Origin: UBA8079 sp965205535
GTDB lineage: Bacteria > Pseudomonadota > Alphaproteobacteria > UBA6615
Length of the DNA stretch: 64,000 nt
NCBI GenBank assembly: GCA_965205535.1
Contig: CBDBHH010000005.1
Coordinates: 682,001-746,000, forward strand
Direction: 5' to 3'
Each line of letters begins with the position of its first letter. Positions within the stretch are counted from its first letter, which is position 1. The position numbers and the translations under genes are program-made. Under the pieces are notes generated by a model, which searched no databases, was not told where the DNA came from, and was given only the letters and a program-made list of their open reading frames with translations. Shown here in pieces: positions 16,997 through 25,641 of the stretch.

Positions 16997-17801
16997 CTAG
17001 TTCCTGCGCGCGATCATGCTGACATAGTTCATGTAGCCGTAGAACGTGCCGGCATCGATCCGTCGCCGCGCCTCGGCCTCCAGCGCGTCGGCCTCGGCCT
17101 GGTCGATCTTGCCCGCCTCGACCAGATAGTTAGGCACCGCGCAGGGTCCAACCGAGCGTCAGCACCGGCTCAGCGGTGTCGAGATGGCCGTGGCTTCGCG
17201 ACGGTGCGGGGTCGAAGCCGATCTCACGCAGCATGCCCGGCAGCCGGCGCACCAGCCAGCGGTCGTGGACATTGCCGTCGACGAAGGCATCGACGCAAAC
17301 CTGAAGCGGGTCGTCCCCGGACGTCGCTACGGTCATGGTCGTGAAATCACCGTCATAGATCGCCACGGACCCGCCCGGCTTCAGAACACGGCGGACTTCG
17401 GCCAGGACACCCTCCGGACCGGGCACATGGGTCAAGAGCGTGTGCAGCACGACGACGTCGAAGCTCTCGTCGTCAAACGGCAAATCCCGCGCATCGGCCT
17501 GCTCGAAGGTTACCTGCGGCAGGTCCGCGGCCAGTTCCCGGCCGCGCTCGAGGAACGGTGCGAGCTGGTCGACACTCACCACCTCGCCGACACCCGGTAT
17601 GGCCGCAATGGTTCGGGACTGGGGGCCGGTGCCACAGCCGAGATCGAGCACCCGCGCGCCGTCGGGGAAGTCGACATCTGCGAGATAGGATCGCAGTGCG
17701 GCCGCCTGCTGAGGGGTTGCCGCACGACGCTCCAGGCTCTCCTTCATCGCGTTCAGAATTTCGTCCGGGATTGCATCCGGGTCCACATAAATATCGGGCA
17801 C
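16997..17801 (-). pseudogene. SAM-dependent methyltransferase, frameshifted near its 3' end
   Basis: The first 223 codons (17801-17130) encode a class I methyltransferase: motif I VLDLGCGTGPQS near residue 50, an acidic loop after VSVDQ, DARDLPFDDESFDVVVL, and LKPGGSVAIYDG. The frame then hits TAA. The next 44 codons in the shifted frame (17131-16997) read NYLVEAGKIDQAEAD ... FYGYMNYVSMIARRN, the usual end of this family. Deleting one T, at 17132 on the complement, joins them as LRGANYLVEAG and gives an exact 267-residue protein. The truncated product may still fold. Substrate unknown. Confidence 0.85.
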
Positions 17802-17848
17802 GCCTGTCTCCTCGCCTTGCCGGCTTTCTATGTGCCAGAATTCACGCC

Positions 17849-18208
17849 ATGACCGAACGTTTTTCGACGTATGCCGAATTCTGGCCGCACTATCTGCGCG
17901 AACACGCCAGGCGCGAAACCCGCGCGCTCCACTATATCGGCACGCTTTCGGGCCTGTTGCTGGTCGGGTTTGCCGTCGTGACAGGCCCCTGGTGGCTGGC
18001 GCTGCTGGCTCTGGTCGCCGGCTACGGCCCGGCCTGGATCGGCCATGGCTTCATCGAACGCAACCGCCCTGCCACCTTCACCCACCCCATATGGTCCCTG
18101 TTGAGCGACTTCCGCATGGTCTCTTTATGGATGACCGGGCGCCTCGGCCCCGAGCTGCAGGGCGCCCTGGCCGCGATACCCGAGACTTCCACCCGAGACT
18201 TCGAGTGA
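17849..18208 (+). CDS. Mpo1-like (DUF962) membrane protein
   Basis: A 119-residue protein with the DUF962/YGL010w-like signature: FWPHYLREHARRETRALHYIGT at the start, two or three membrane helices in the middle (LLLVGFAVVTGPWWLALLALV) and GHGFIERNRPATF-HP-W. The yeast relative Mpo1 is an iron-dependent dioxygenase in 2-hydroxy fatty acid alpha-oxidation, and the conserved His residues here fit metal binding. The role in bacteria is not established. The ATG at 17849 was chosen because the family N-terminus starts there. It is 3 bases from the following lipoprotein gene. Confidence 0.85.
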   Translation: MTERFSTYAEFWPHYLREHARRETRALHYIGTLSGLLLVGFAVVTGPWWLALLALVAGYGPAWIGHGFIERNRPATFTHPIWSLLSDFRMVSLWMTGRLGPELQGALAAIPETSTRDFE

Positions 18209-18211
18209 CCA

Positions 18212-18616
18212 ATGAAACGATGGACCGTATTTGGGCTCCTGGCACTGGTGGCGTGTGCCGCCGCTCCCTCCGACAACCGATTGGTCGGTGACTGGCACGC
18301 GGCGTCACCGACAGCCCTGCGCGCGCATGGCAACATCATCGGGTTTCGCGACGATTGTCTCATTGTGCGCGGCAACCGCGTGAATGTACGGGTCGCGCGA
18401 CCGGTCGTCTATGCGGAGGGAATCGACGGCACCCTCGTCTGGTTCGGCCCGCCCGCCGTGGCACCAGACAAATCCGAGGACGCTGCCGCGCGGGTGATCT
18501 TTATCTCATCCAACCGCATTCAGATCGTCTGGCCCCGCGGGGTCGAGACGGACTACCTGCGCGCGGTTGGCGGCGTCGGCGCGAACAGCAGCAACGCCGA
18601 TTGCATTACGCCGTAG
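18212..18616 (+). CDS. Small predicted lipoprotein, unknown function
   Basis: A 134-residue protein. The N-terminus is a lipoprotein signal with lipobox LVAC (Cys15), so it is likely anchored in a membrane on the periplasmic side. The mature part is beta-rich with two further Cys residues (DDCLIV; NADCITP) that could pair. No family was recognised. It follows the Mpo1-like gene by 3 bases and converges on the secreted protein at 18627. Confidence 0.65.
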   Translation: MKRWTVFGLLALVACAAAPSDNRLVGDWHAASPTALRAHGNIIGFRDDCLIVRGNRVNVRVARPVVYAEGIDGTLVWFGPPAVAPDKSEDAAARVIFISSNRIQIVWPRGVETDYLRAVGGVGANSSNADCITP

Positions 18617-18626
18617 ATGATAAGGT

Positions 18627-18917
18627 TCAGCCCCCGGAGCGAACCGGCGGAAAGACCACCGGCGTCTGACCTTCGGTCTTCGCCGGCGCGCGAGTGCTGG
18701 CCAACGCATTGTCGAGGAAAGAGTTGATCCGGGCCCCGGTATCGACCTGACGGTTCGCGTTGCCGCTCTCGATCGCGGCGAGCATCGCCTGGGATACCGA
18801 GCATTGCCCGTTGGCATGCTGCACGCCCGTCGATGTTTCGACGATTTGCTGTGCAGATACCGGCGCGGTCGCCAGCAGCGGCGCGACAATGAGTAACCCA
18901 AAAATTCGTTTACGCAT
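18627..18917 (-). CDS. Small secreted protein, unknown function
   Basis: A 96-residue protein with a clear signal peptide (MRKRIFGLLIVAPLLATAPVSA, cut before QQ). The mature part of about 74 residues is polar with a single Cys and a Pro-rich end. No family recognised. It is convergent with the lipoprotein gene; no intrinsic terminator was identified in the 10-base gap. Confidence 0.6.
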   Translation of the reverse strand: MRKRIFGLLIVAPLLATAPVSAQQIVETSTGVQHANGQCSVSQAMLAAIESGNANRQVDTGARINSFLDNALASTRAPAKTEGQTPVVFPPVRSGG

Positions 18918-18986
18918 GGACCATATCCCGATTGAATCGCTCAGAGGCTAGCCTCGTGCGGTGCGCGCCGTCAAATCACGACCAGC

Positions 18987-20099
18987 CTAGGCGGTGATCC
19001 GGTCGAGTTCCGCCAGCAGATAATTGCCCATCTCCTCGGTCGACACCGGCGTGCAGCCATCCTGCATGATGTCGGCCGTGCGGAAGCCTTCGTTGAGCAC
19101 ATTCTGCGCGGCCTGCTCGACCAGGTCGGCCTCGCGGCCCAGGTCGTAGGAGTAGCGCAGCATCATGCCGAAGGAGAGCAGCATGGCGATCGGATTGGCC
19201 TTGCCCTCACCGGCGATATCCGGTGCGGAGCCGTGGACCGGTTCGTACATGGCCTTGCGCGCACCCGTCACCGGGTCCGGGGCACCGAGGCTCGCCGACG
19301 GCAACATGCCGAGCGAGCCCGTCATCATCGCGGCCTCGTCCGACAGGATATCGCCGAACAGGTTGTCGGTGACGATCACATCGAACTGGTGCGGATAGCG
19401 GATCAGCTGCATGGCGCAGTTGTCTGCCAGGATGTGGTGGAACTCGACGTCGGGATATTCCTTCGCGACTTCCGCCGAGACCTGACGCCAGAACACGCCG
19501 GTCTCCATCACGTTGGATTTCTCCGCACAATGCACCTTGTTGCCGCGCTTGCGCGCCAGCTCGAAGGCCACCCGGCAGATCCGGACGATCTCGTCCTTGG
19601 TGTAGGCCTGGGTGTCGACCACGCGGACCGTGCCGTCATCGAGGGTCTGCTCGCCTTTCGGCTGGCCGAAATAGACCCCCGAGGTGAGCTCGCGCAGGAT
19701 CATGATATCGAGACCCTTGACCACTTCCGGCTTCAGGGTCGAGGCCTCGACCATGGCGTCCATCACCACCGCGGGGCGGAGGTTCGCAAACAGGTCCAGA
19801 TCCTTGCGCAGGCGCAGCAAACCCGCCTCGGGCCGATGCTCGCGCGGCACGTCATCCCATTTCGGGCCGCCGACGGCGCCGAACAGGACGGCGTCGAGGG
19901 TCATGGCCTTTTCCATGGTCTCTTCCTGGATCGACACCCCGTGGGCGTCAAAACAGGCGCCACCGACCGGGGCCTCGTCGATTTCGAAGCGAACGGCCTC
20001 CTTTGCCTCGAACCAGCCCATCACGCGGCGGACCTGTTCCATCACCTCGGGTCCGATACCGTCACCCGGCAGGACCAGCACGCTCTTATTGGCGGCCAT
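18987..20099 (-). CDS. leuB: 3-isopropylmalate dehydrogenase
   Basis: A 370-residue NAD-dependent enzyme that oxidises and decarboxylates 3-isopropylmalate in leucine synthesis. Motifs: LPGDGIGPEV at the N-terminus, the substrate-binding Arg-rich LLRLRKDLDLFANLRP, MILRELTSGVYFG, and the metal-binding Asp residues in DNLFGDILSDEAAM. The adenine-binding EPVHGSAPDIAG is also present. AGGAG lies just upstream of the ATG. It is last in the order leuC-RDD-leuD-leuB, 35 bases after leuD. Confidence 0.97.
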   Translation of the reverse strand: MAANKSVLVLPGDGIGPEVMEQVRRVMGWFEAKEAVRFEIDEAPVGGACFDAHGVSIQEETMEKAMTLDAVLFGAVGGPKWDDVPREHRPEAGLLRLRKDLDLFANLRPAVVMDAMVEASTLKPEVVKGLDIMILRELTSGVYFGQPKGEQTLDDGTVRVVDTQAYTKDEIVRICRVAFELARKRGNKVHCAEKSNVMETGVFWRQVSAEVAKEYPDVEFHHILADNCAMQLIRYPHQFDVIVTDNLFGDILSDEAAMMTGSLGMLPSASLGAPDPVTGARKAMYEPVHGSAPDIAGEGKANPIAMLLSFGMMLRYSYDLGREADLVEQAAQNVLNEGFRTADIMQDGCTPVSTEEMGNYLLAELDRITA

Positions 20100-20134
20100 C
20101 TTTATTCTCCTGTGAAATTACGTGCGGGCGTCGC

Positions 20135-20755
20135 CTAGGACGCCGCCTTATAGAGCCAGGGCTGCTGATTGCTCTGGCCGCCCTCGAAATCGCTAATCTT
20201 GCTGTCCTGCTGCATGGTCAGGCCAATATCGTCGAGCCCCTCGAGCAGACACTGCTTGAGGAACGGATCGAGCTCGAACGGATAGACGATACCGTTGGGC
20301 GCATGGATTTCCTGCTTTTCCAGGTCGACCGTGATTTCCGGATTTTCCGGATCGCTGGCCACCGACGTCAAAACATCGATCTGCTCCTGGGGAAGCTTGA
20401 CCAGCAGCATGCCGTTCTTGAAGCTGTTGTTATAGAAGATATCGGCGAAGGTCGGTGCGATCACCACCTTGATGCCGAAATCCTGGAGCGCCCACGGTGC
20501 GTGCTCGCGTGAGGAACCACAGCCGAAATTATCACCCGCAACCAAAATCTCCGCGTTCGTGTAGGGCTCCTGGTCCAGGATGAAGTCGTCGCGCGGGGTG
20601 CCATCCTCGTTGGTCCGCATCTCGTAGAACAGGCCCTTGCCCAGGCCCGTTCGCGCGATCGTCTTCAGGAACTGCTTCGGAATGATCTTGTCGGTATCGA
20701 CATTGACCAGCGGCAGCGGTGCGGCCACGCCGGTCACCTTGTTGAACTTTTCCAT
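20135..20755 (-). CDS. leuD: 3-isopropylmalate dehydratase small subunit
   Basis: A 206-residue subunit of the isopropylmalate isomerase. It has the swivelling-domain motifs VNVDTDKIIPKQFL and GDNFGCGSSREHAPWAL. It pairs with LeuC to isomerise 2- to 3-isopropylmalate. I placed the start at ATG 20755 (MEKFNKV), six bases after AGGAG; a TTG two codons upstream is in frame but less favoured. It lies between the RDD gene and leuB in the same operon. Confidence 0.97.
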   Translation of the reverse strand: MEKFNKVTGVAAPLPLVNVDTDKIIPKQFLKTIARTGLGKGLFYEMRTNEDGTPRDDFILDQEPYTNAEILVAGDNFGCGSSREHAPWALQDFGIKVVIAPTFADIFYNNSFKNGMLLVKLPQEQIDVLTSVASDPENPEITVDLEKQEIHAPNGIVYPFELDPFLKQCLLEGLDDIGLTMQQDSKISDFEGGQSNQQPWLYKAAS

Positions 20756-20764
20756 TCCCAACTC

Positions 20765-21220
20765 CTAACGTTTGATCACGAGGCACCCGGCCAGCATGTC
20801 ATGCAGGCCCTGACGCCGCGGCGGAAATATTGCCATCAGAAAGCCGCCGAAGAAAATCGCCGCCGACACAAACTTCAACCAGTGGCGTGCACTGACTCGC
20901 AAAAACGTCGCGCGCATACCGCCCAGATCGGTCACATACAAACCCATGAATGCCTTGCCCAGGGTTGCCTGCATCGCACTCGATTCCATCGCCGCAAAAT
21001 AAATCCACGTCACAAACAACGTCATCGAGACCAGCACATGCAGGATCGTGGTGTTGGCCAGTTCCTCGGGCGTCGCCGCCAAGAAGGATATCCCGAGCAA
21101 CGCCGAGATGAGCCAGGCGAACGCCCACACGATCCCCAGATCGATCAGCGCCGCCACCACCCGCAGGAGAAACCCCGCATAGCGGAACGGCAGGACATCA
21201 CTGTTCGAGGTGTCGCTCAT
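20765..21220 (-). CDS. RDD-family membrane protein
   Basis: A 151-residue inner-membrane protein with three to four hydrophobic segments. The RDD pattern is visible: FLLRVVAALIDLGIVW, then QATLGKAFMGLYVTDLGG, then the ending QGLHDMLAGCLVIKR. RDD proteins are small membrane proteins, some linked to ion or solute exchange; the role here is unknown. It is inserted between leuC (10 bases) and leuD (9 bases), so it is made with the leucine enzymes, although no direct role in that pathway is known. Confidence 0.85.
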   Translation of the reverse strand: MSDTSNSDVLPFRYAGFLLRVVAALIDLGIVWAFAWLISALLGISFLAATPEELANTTILHVLVSMTLFVTWIYFAAMESSAMQATLGKAFMGLYVTDLGGMRATFLRVSARHWLKFVSAAIFFGGFLMAIFPPRRQGLHDMLAGCLVIKR

Positions 21221-21229
21221 CCGGTTTGG

Positions 21230-22642
21230 CTACGCGTCCAGGTCGCGAACATCGGCAAGCTTGCCCGCGATGGCCGCCGCCGCAGCCATGCCCGGGCTGA
21301 CCAGATGGGTGCGACCGCCGCGGCCCTGACGGCCTTCGAAGTTACGGTTCGAGGTCGAGGCGCAGCGCTCGCCCGGTGCCAGCTTGTCGGCGTTCATCGC
21401 TAGACACATGGAGCAACCCGGCTCGCGCCAGTCAAAACCCGCCGCGACCAGGATCTTGTCGATCCCCTCGGCCTCGGCCTGTTCTTTCACCAGACCCGAG
21501 CCCGGCACGACCATCGCGTGCACGCTGTCGGAGACCTTGCGGCCCTCGGCGATCTCGGCGACGGCGCGAAGATCCTCGATCCGGCCATTGGTGCACGAGC
21601 CGATGAAAACCTTGTCGATGGCCACATCCGCCATCTGTGTGCCCGGCGTGAGGTCCATATATTCCAGTGAGCGCTCCCAGGCCTGGCGCTGATTGTCGTC
21701 ACGCGCGTCATTCTCGGGGTCGGGCACCGCGCCGGTGATCGGCACGACGTTCTCGGGGCTGGTGCCCCAGGTCACCTGCGGCGGAATATCCGCTGCCGCC
21801 AAACGCACTTCCTTGTCATAGACCGCGTCCGCGTCGCTGGGCAGGCTGCGCCAATAGGCTTCCGCCGCCTCCCATGCCGCACCCTTCGGGGCCATGGGAA
21901 GGCCCTTGAGATATTCGTAGGTGGTGCCGTCGGGCGCCACCAGGCCGGCGCGCGCACCGCCTTCAATCGACATGTTGCACATGGTCATGCGGCCTTCCAT
22001 CGAGAGCGCACGAACTGCATCACCGGCATACTCGATGACATGGCCGGTGCCGCCGGCGGTACCGATCGCGCCGATGATGGCGAGGATCATGTCCTTCGCG
22101 GTCACGCCGACGGAAAGATCGCCGTCGACCGAAACCAGGAAATTCTTCGCCGGGCGCTGCAGCAGGGTCTGGGTCGCCAGTACATGCTCGACCTCCGACG
22201 TGCCGATCCCGAAGGCCAGCGAGCCGAAAGCGCCATGGGTCGCGGTGTGGCTGTCACCGCACACGATCGTCGTCCCCGGCAGGGTGAAGCCCTGTTCCGG
22301 GCCGATGATGTGCACAATGCCCTGGCGGATATCGTCCATGTCGAACAGTTCGATGCCGAACTCTTCGCAGTTCTTCGTCAGGGTCTCGACCTGGATGCGT
22401 GATTCCTCGTCGGCGATGCCGCCGCTGCGGTCCGTGGTCGGCACGTTATGATCGGCAACTGCGAGTGTTGCATCGGGCCGGCGGACCGTGCGCCCGTTCA
22501 TGCGCAGCCCCTCAAAGGCCTGCGGGCTCGTGACCTCGTGCACGAGATGCCGGTCGATATAGATCAGGCAGGTGCCGTCCTCCTGGGTTTCAACCAGGTG
22601 GGAGTCCCAGATTTTGTCGAACAATGTTTTCGGCTGAGCCAT
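21230..22642 (-). CDS. leuC: 3-isopropylmalate dehydratase large subunit
   Basis: A 470-residue aconitase-superfamily subunit. The 4Fe-4S ligands are visible as the Cys in FIGSCTNGR and the pair in GCSMCLAMN; CGDSHTATHGAFG and DRSGG-type active-site segments are present. It acts with LeuD in leucine synthesis. It starts the leucine cluster and is separated from rplS upstream by 93 bases holding an intrinsic terminator, so it probably has its own promoter or depends on read-through. No attenuator-like Leu-codon leader was seen in the gap. Confidence 0.97.
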   Translation of the reverse strand: MAQPKTLFDKIWDSHLVETQEDGTCLIYIDRHLVHEVTSPQAFEGLRMNGRTVRRPDATLAVADHNVPTTDRSGGIADEESRIQVETLTKNCEEFGIELFDMDDIRQGIVHIIGPEQGFTLPGTTIVCGDSHTATHGAFGSLAFGIGTSEVEHVLATQTLLQRPAKNFLVSVDGDLSVGVTAKDMILAIIGAIGTAGGTGHVIEYAGDAVRALSMEGRMTMCNMSIEGGARAGLVAPDGTTYEYLKGLPMAPKGAAWEAAEAYWRSLPSDADAVYDKEVRLAAADIPPQVTWGTSPENVVPITGAVPDPENDARDDNQRQAWERSLEYMDLTPGTQMADVAIDKVFIGSCTNGRIEDLRAVAEIAEGRKVSDSVHAMVVPGSGLVKEQAEAEGIDKILVAAGFDWREPGCSMCLAMNADKLAPGERCASTSNRNFEGRQGRGGRTHLVSPGMAAAAAIAGKLADVRDLDA

Positions 22643-22663
22643 GGTTTTCGTCTTTCCGCTAAG

Positions 22664-22697
22664 AAAAACGCCCCGTGCGCGAATGCTCCGGGGCGTT
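22664..22697 (-). terminator. Intrinsic terminator after rplS
   Basis: On the minus strand, AACGCCCCG pairs with CGGGGCGTT around a 13-base loop and is followed by a T run. It ends the rpsP-rimM-trmD-rplS transcript before leuC. Confidence 0.88.
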
Positions 22698-22735
22698 GCC
22701 TCGATGACGTCGGTGCATCTGCCCGAGCGTGCCGC

Positions 22736-23227
22736 CTATTCAGTCTTGGCGTCCGCCTCGGGCGTTTCGGTGGTGGTCGCCTCGACGGGTGCTGCAACAG
22801 CATCCTCGGGACGCTCCGCAGTTCCGGTCTCGGGGACCTCGACCGCGCCGCGGCGGGTCATGCCGCGACCCGTCGTGCGCTCCGTGATGCGCGCGCGCTT
22901 GCCCGTCCGGCCACGCAGGTAATACAGCTTGGCGCGGCGAACCTTGCCCCGGCGAACCACATCGATCGAATCGACGCGCGGGCCATAGAGCGGGAACACA
23001 CGCTCGACACCCTCGCCGAAGGAAATCTTGCGAACCGTGAAGGACGAATTGATCCCGTCATTCTTGACCGCGATGCAGACCCCTTCATAGGCCTGGATAC
23101 GCTCGCGCTCACCCTCGACAACGCGCACATTCACGCGGACGGTGTCGCCCGGGCCGAACTCGGGAACGTCCCGTTCGGCTTGCAGCTTCGCGAGCTGGCC
23201 GGCTTCGAATTTCTCAAGCGTATTCAT
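22736..23227 (-). CDS. rplS: 50S ribosomal protein L19 with C-terminal extension
   Basis: A 163-residue L19. The core (about residues 1-118) has the usual GDTVRVNVRVVEGERERIQ, FTVRKISFGEGVERVFPLYGP and KLYYLRGRTGKRARI. A low-complexity tail of about 40 residues rich in Glu, Thr, Ala and Pro follows and is beyond the standard 115-130 residues. L19 sits at the 30S-50S interface. The start overlaps the trmD stop by 4 bases (ATGA), consistent with coupled translation. Confidence 0.96.
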   Translation of the reverse strand: MNTLEKFEAGQLAKLQAERDVPEFGPGDTVRVNVRVVEGERERIQAYEGVCIAVKNDGINSSFTVRKISFGEGVERVFPLYGPRVDSIDVVRRGKVRRAKLYYLRGRTGKRARITERTTGRGMTRRGAVEVPETGTAERPEDAVAAPVEATTTETPEADAKTE

Positions 23228-23970
23228 CGCTTCTGTCCTTCATCATCTTTCGCCGCGTAGCGCTGCCAGAGATCCGGCCGACGCGTGCGGGTTGCTTGTT
23301 CTGCCTGTGTATTCCGCCACTCTGCGATCCGCCCGTGATGGCCGGAAGTCAGGATGTCGGGGACCGAACGTTTTTGTCCCTGCCGGTCGACCCAGTCGGC
23401 CGGCCTTGTGTAGTGCGGATACTCGAGTAATCCGCTTTCAAAACTCTCTTCCGACAGCGACGCTGCCGTTCCCATCACGCCCGGCAACAATCGGACGACC
23501 GCGTCGAGCAAGACCAGTGCGGCCGGTTCACCTCCGGAAAGCACATAATCCCCGACACTGATTTCCTCGGCCTGCCAGGCGTCCAGCACACGCTGATCGA
23601 CACCCTCGTAACGGCCACAGAGCAGTATCACGCCGGGGTCGCCCGCCAAGTCCCGGACACGTGACTGATCCAAGGGACGACCGCGGGGCGTGAGATAGAT
23701 GATCGGTCGCTGATCGTCAACCGGATTGACGGCATCAGATAGTGCGGAATCCACGATATCCGGCCGCATCACCATCCCGGCACCGCCGCCAAAGGGCATA
23801 TCATCGACGCTCCCGTGCATATCAGACGCCTGTGCCCGGATATCCCGGACATCGAGCTGCCAGGTCCCACCGTCAAGAGCCTTGCCCGCCAGCGACTGGC
23901 CAAGCGAGCCGGGAAACATCTCCGGGAACAGGGTCAGCACGGTGGCCGTCCAGCTGGATGCCTCAACCAT
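23224..23970 (-). CDS. trmD: tRNA (guanine37-N1)-methyltransferase
   Basis: A 248-residue SPOUT methyltransferase that forms m1G37 in tRNA and prevents +1 frameshifting. Knot motifs: GGGAGMVMRPDI, LCGRYEGVDQRVLD and ISVGDYVLSGGEPAA. The ATG at 23970 (MVEASSW) has GGAGG five bases upstream and overlaps rimM by 8 bases; the in-frame upstream ATG at 24003 would overlap 41 bases without a good site. The 3' end overlaps rplS by 4 bases. Confidence 0.96.
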   Translation of the reverse strand: MVEASSWTATVLTLFPEMFPGSLGQSLAGKALDGGTWQLDVRDIRAQASDMHGSVDDMPFGGGAGMVMRPDIVDSALSDAVNPVDDQRPIIYLTPRGRPLDQSRVRDLAGDPGVILLCGRYEGVDQRVLDAWQAEEISVGDYVLSGGEPAALVLLDAVVRLLPGVMGTAASLSEESFESGLLEYPHYTRPADWVDRQGQKRSVPDILTSGHHGRIAEWRNTQAEQATRTRRPDLWQRYAAKDDEGQKR

Positions 23971-24568
23971 CGACGCCTCCGTCAGGCCCGGAAACGCCGA
24001 CATCTTCCGTTTCCGAGCGGTCCTGGCCCGGCCACAGGACAGCCGCCCCGTCGACCGTCACCCGACGCGCCGCCAGATCGATGTCGGGGACCGCGGCACG
24101 GGTGAAGGAAATCGTCCCGAGGCGCCCGCCGGCGCCCCGTATTTCCAGCAATTCACCACCGCCGAAATCATGTAATGCGTGGACAGTCCCGAGTGCGGTG
24201 CCCTCGGTCGTGATCACGTCCAATCCCAGAAGATCGGCGTGATAAAATTCATCTTCGTCGGGCGACGGCAGGCGGTCGCGTGCCACATACAGCTGGACGC
24301 CCTTGAGCGCCTCGGCTGCATCCCGGTCGTCGACACCCTCGATCTTGACCAGGATCAGGCCCTTGCCCGTGCGGTTGCGAACATCAAGGGAGAAACTGCG
24401 GGCGCCGTCCTCGCTCTGGACGGGCCCATAGGCGGCCACATCTTCGGCGACATCGGTGAACGGGCGGACACGCACGAGGCCGTGCAACCCGTGCGCGCCG
24501 GTGATCGCGCCGACGCAAACGCGTGCGTCGCGATCCCCATCCTGGTCTTCAACCCTGTCGACGGCCAT
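23963..24568 (-). CDS. rimM: Ribosome maturation factor RimM
   Basis: A 201-residue 16S rRNA processing factor. N-terminal barrel: VCVGAITGAHGLHGLVRVRPFT; PRC-barrel part: DEFYHADLLGLDVITTEG ... LGTVHALHDFGGGELLEI. It assists maturation of the 30S head and binds S19. The start at 24568 (MAVDRVEDQ) was chosen because GGAAGG lies eight bases upstream; a longer frame to 24631 is open. It has about 20 extra residues at the N-terminus before the barrel and a Gly/Asp-rich end. Confidence 0.95.
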   Translation of the reverse strand: MAVDRVEDQDGDRDARVCVGAITGAHGLHGLVRVRPFTDVAEDVAAYGPVQSEDGARSFSLDVRNRTGKGLILVKIEGVDDRDAAEALKGVQLYVARDRLPSPDEDEFYHADLLGLDVITTEGTALGTVHALHDFGGGELLEIRGAGGRLGTISFTRAAVPDIDLAARRVTVDGAAVLWPGQDRSETEDVGVSGPDGGVDG

Positions 24569-24636
24569 TTCCGGCGCCTTCCCACGGCCCGCTAACGCAA
24601 CCTCGACGGCGGGCAATTGGAGCTCGTCCAAACGGG

Positions 24637-25194
24637 CTAGGACTTGCTCTCTTCTTCCTCGGACGGAGCGTCCTCGCTCGCGGCCTCCTCAGCAGGTGCT
24701 TCTTCAGCGGCGGCCTCTTCAGCCGGCGCTTCCTCGGCTGCAGCCTCCTCGGCCGCAGCCTCTTCGGCCGGAGCTTCCTCTGCAGGGGCTTCCTCTGCGG
24801 GTGCCTCTTCTTCCGCCGGAGCCGCTGCCGCTTCCTCAGCAGCCGCTGCTGCCGCTTCCGCCGCCTCGGCCTCGGCCGCGGCGCGTTCCTGCGCCTTCGC
24901 CTTGGGCAGGTGTTGCTTGGTCTGGTCGCGACGCGCCGGCAGTTCAACGAGGTCTGCCCCCGCCAAGAATTTCGCGACCCGGTCCGACGGCTGTGCGCCG
25001 ACGCTCAACCAATGCTTGGCGCGGTCGATGTCGATCCCGACCCGGTTGGGATCGTCCTTGGGCAGCATCGGATTATAGTGCCCGATGCGCTCAATGAAGC
25101 GGCCATCGCGCGCACGACGCGAGTCCGCAACCACGATGCGATAGTAAGGCCGCTTTTTGGCGCCGCCACGGGCCAGTCGAATACGAAGAGACAT
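24637..25194 (-). CDS. rpsP: 30S ribosomal protein S16 with long Glu/Ala-rich tail
   Basis: A 185-residue S16, about twice the usual length. The core is residues 1-85 (LRIRLARGGAKKRPYYRIVV, then GRFIERIGHYNPM). Residues 100-125 are a charged Ala-rich helix, and 126-172 are near-perfect repeats of a five-residue unit [P/A]AEEA, followed by an acidic end. S16 is an early 30S assembly protein. Related alphaproteobacteria have acidic tails on S16, but this one is long and tandemly repeated. It heads the rpsP-rimM-trmD-rplS operon, 68 bases upstream of rimM. Confidence 0.96.
   Translation of the reverse strand: MSLRIRLARGGAKKRPYYRIVVADSRRARDGRFIERIGHYNPMLPKDDPNRVGIDIDRAKHWLSVGAQPSDRVAKFLAGADLVELPARRDQTKQHLPKAKAQERAAAEAEAAEAAAAAAEEAAAAPAEEEAPAEEAPAEEAPAEEAAAEEAAAEEAPAEEAAAEEAPAEEAASEDAPSEEEESKS
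24679..24819 (-). repeat. Tandem 15-bp repeats in rpsP coding the AEEA units
   Basis: About nine in-frame 15-base units, each encoding PAEEA or AAEEA, lie back to back in the tail of S16. Such tandem DNA can expand or contract in steps of five residues without breaking the frame. Confidence 0.85.
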
Positions 25195-25251
25195 GATGTG
25201 TCGTTCCTTTGTTTACGTATCTAGTTCAGTGTTGGTTCAATTAATCGATAA

Positions 25252-25641
25252 TCAGTGTTCGGTTCGGCAAACGGCCTCGACCTTGTGACCATCCGGGTCC
25301 AGGACGAACGCGCCGTAGTAATTCTCGCTGTATTCCGGACGCAGGCCCGGCGCGCCATTGTCGCGCGCACCCGCCGTGAGTGCGGCGGCATGAAAGCCGT
25401 CGACAGCCGCGCGGTCGGGTGCCGCAAACGCAACATGCGTCCCCCGCGATGCCGACGAATCGGCCTTCGGGCAAACGATCCAGAACATCATCCCCGTGCG
25501 GTCCGGGCCGGGGCCATAGGCCAGGCCAATGCCCTTCTCCAGGACACGCCGATAACCAAGCGGAGCCAGGGTCGCGTCATAGAAGGCACCGCTGACCGTC
25601 AGGTCCCGCACCCCCAAGGAGATATGATCGAGCATCGCCAT
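25252..25641 (-). CDS. VOC-family protein (glyoxalase/bleomycin-resistance fold)
   Basis: A 129-residue vicinal-oxygen-chelate protein: DHISLGVRDLTVSGAFYDATL at the start and YYGAFVLDPDGHKVEAV at the end, with His and Glu residues at the expected metal positions. It is close to its neighbour at 25641-26027 (shared PEY-YYGAFVLDPDGHK-EAV). Substrate unknown; family members include glyoxalases, dioxygenases and antibiotic-binding proteins. Its start overlaps the neighbour's stop by one base (TGATG). Confidence 0.88.
   Translation of the reverse strand: MAMLDHISLGVRDLTVSGAFYDATLAPLGYRRVLEKGIGLAYGPGPDRTGMMFWIVCPKADSSASRGTHVAFAAPDRAAVDGFHAAALTAGARDNGAPGLRPEYSENYYGAFVLDPDGHKVEAVCRTEH

Noticed and set aside
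22643..22735. A leucine attenuator or riboswitch before leuC
   Set aside because: The gap holds only the rplS terminator; no short Leu-rich leader ORF or alternative stem set was found.
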